Below, one piece after another: positions 63,803 to 64,000 of a DNA stretch of 64,000 nucleotides. Numbering within the stretch: position 1 is the stretch's first letter; each line of letters starts with the position of its first letter. The notes under the pieces are model-generated. The model was not told the origin of the DNA, did no database searches, and saw only the letters and a program-made list of their open reading frames with translations. A program made the translations under genes and the position numbers. Origin of the DNA: Owenia fusiformis (Eukaryota; Annelida; Polychaeta; Sabellida; Oweniidae); the NCBI GenBank assembly GCA_903813345.2, contig CAIIXF020000004.1:13352196-13416195 (forward strand), read 5' to 3'.

Positions 63803-64000
63803 TTGTTGTAGAGATACACAACTTCTCAACTACTCTCGCGGTATCGTGTCGCTTGAGCAAGATAACGTTTGAGAGTTAAAGGATTCCCCCTTCGAGGGTT
63901 TAAAAAATTGAAATCAATATAAACTAGATGATGGCAACTCCGCGGAGTAGCAAATCCCAACGAACAAAATATCAATTACCAAATTCCAATCAATTATACT

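Overview
This is a window of an animal (metazoan) nuclear genome. It is AT-rich, its genes are split by GT-AG introns, and it is dense with DNA-transposon remnants. The gene set (PCID2, a single-exon TRIM, and a macro-domain PARP of the PARP14 type) and the abundance of mariner-like elements and MITEs suggest an invertebrate. A marine mollusc or another lophotrochozoan is my best guess, but nothing in the sequence proves it.

Layout. (1) Bases 734-7517, plus strand: the last eight exons of PCID2, a PCI-domain subunit of the TREX-2 mRNA-export complex. The N-terminal third lies to the left of the window. Intron 3 holds a decayed tandem copy of exon 3 and a LINE 3' fragment; intron 6 holds a 40-bp minisatellite. 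(2) Bases 7518-12356: no gene, several palindromic MITEs, and a copy of an AAAGCG-rich foldback repeat just upstream of the next gene. (3) Bases 12357-14381, plus strand: an intact, intronless TRIM-type gene (RING, two B-boxes, coiled coil, C-terminal beta-propeller-like region). (4) Bases 14382-20067: no gene; degenerate repeats, a 33-bp minisatellite and a mariner-like element whose empty-site paralogue lies 1.1 kb away. (5) Bases 20068-61112, minus strand: eighteen exons of a large PARP14-like gene. I joined all of them with consistent splice phases (1070 residues plus a split codon). They encode three macro domains, a KH-like segment, a WWE domain and a mono-ART catalytic domain. Its 5' end lies beyond what I can recognise. 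(6) Bases 61113-64000: no exon I can assign; two transposon remnants.

PCID2, TRIM and PARP14-like genes are neighbours here, not an operon. TRIM and PARP14-type proteins are both associated with innate immunity and stress responses in other animals, so the TRIM/PARP pairing may be of interest, but no functional link is visible.

The most unusual feature is the repeat architecture inside the PARP14-like gene. The third macro domain is encoded by four exons that are all symmetric (phase 1-1). Two of them, at 37005-37181 and 50858-50923, lie between near-identical inverted repeat copies. A further 1.5-1.8 kb inverted pair sits in the intron between them. This is the arrangement expected to favour in-frame exon skipping or circular RNA, or to form long double-stranded RNA in the pre-mRNA.
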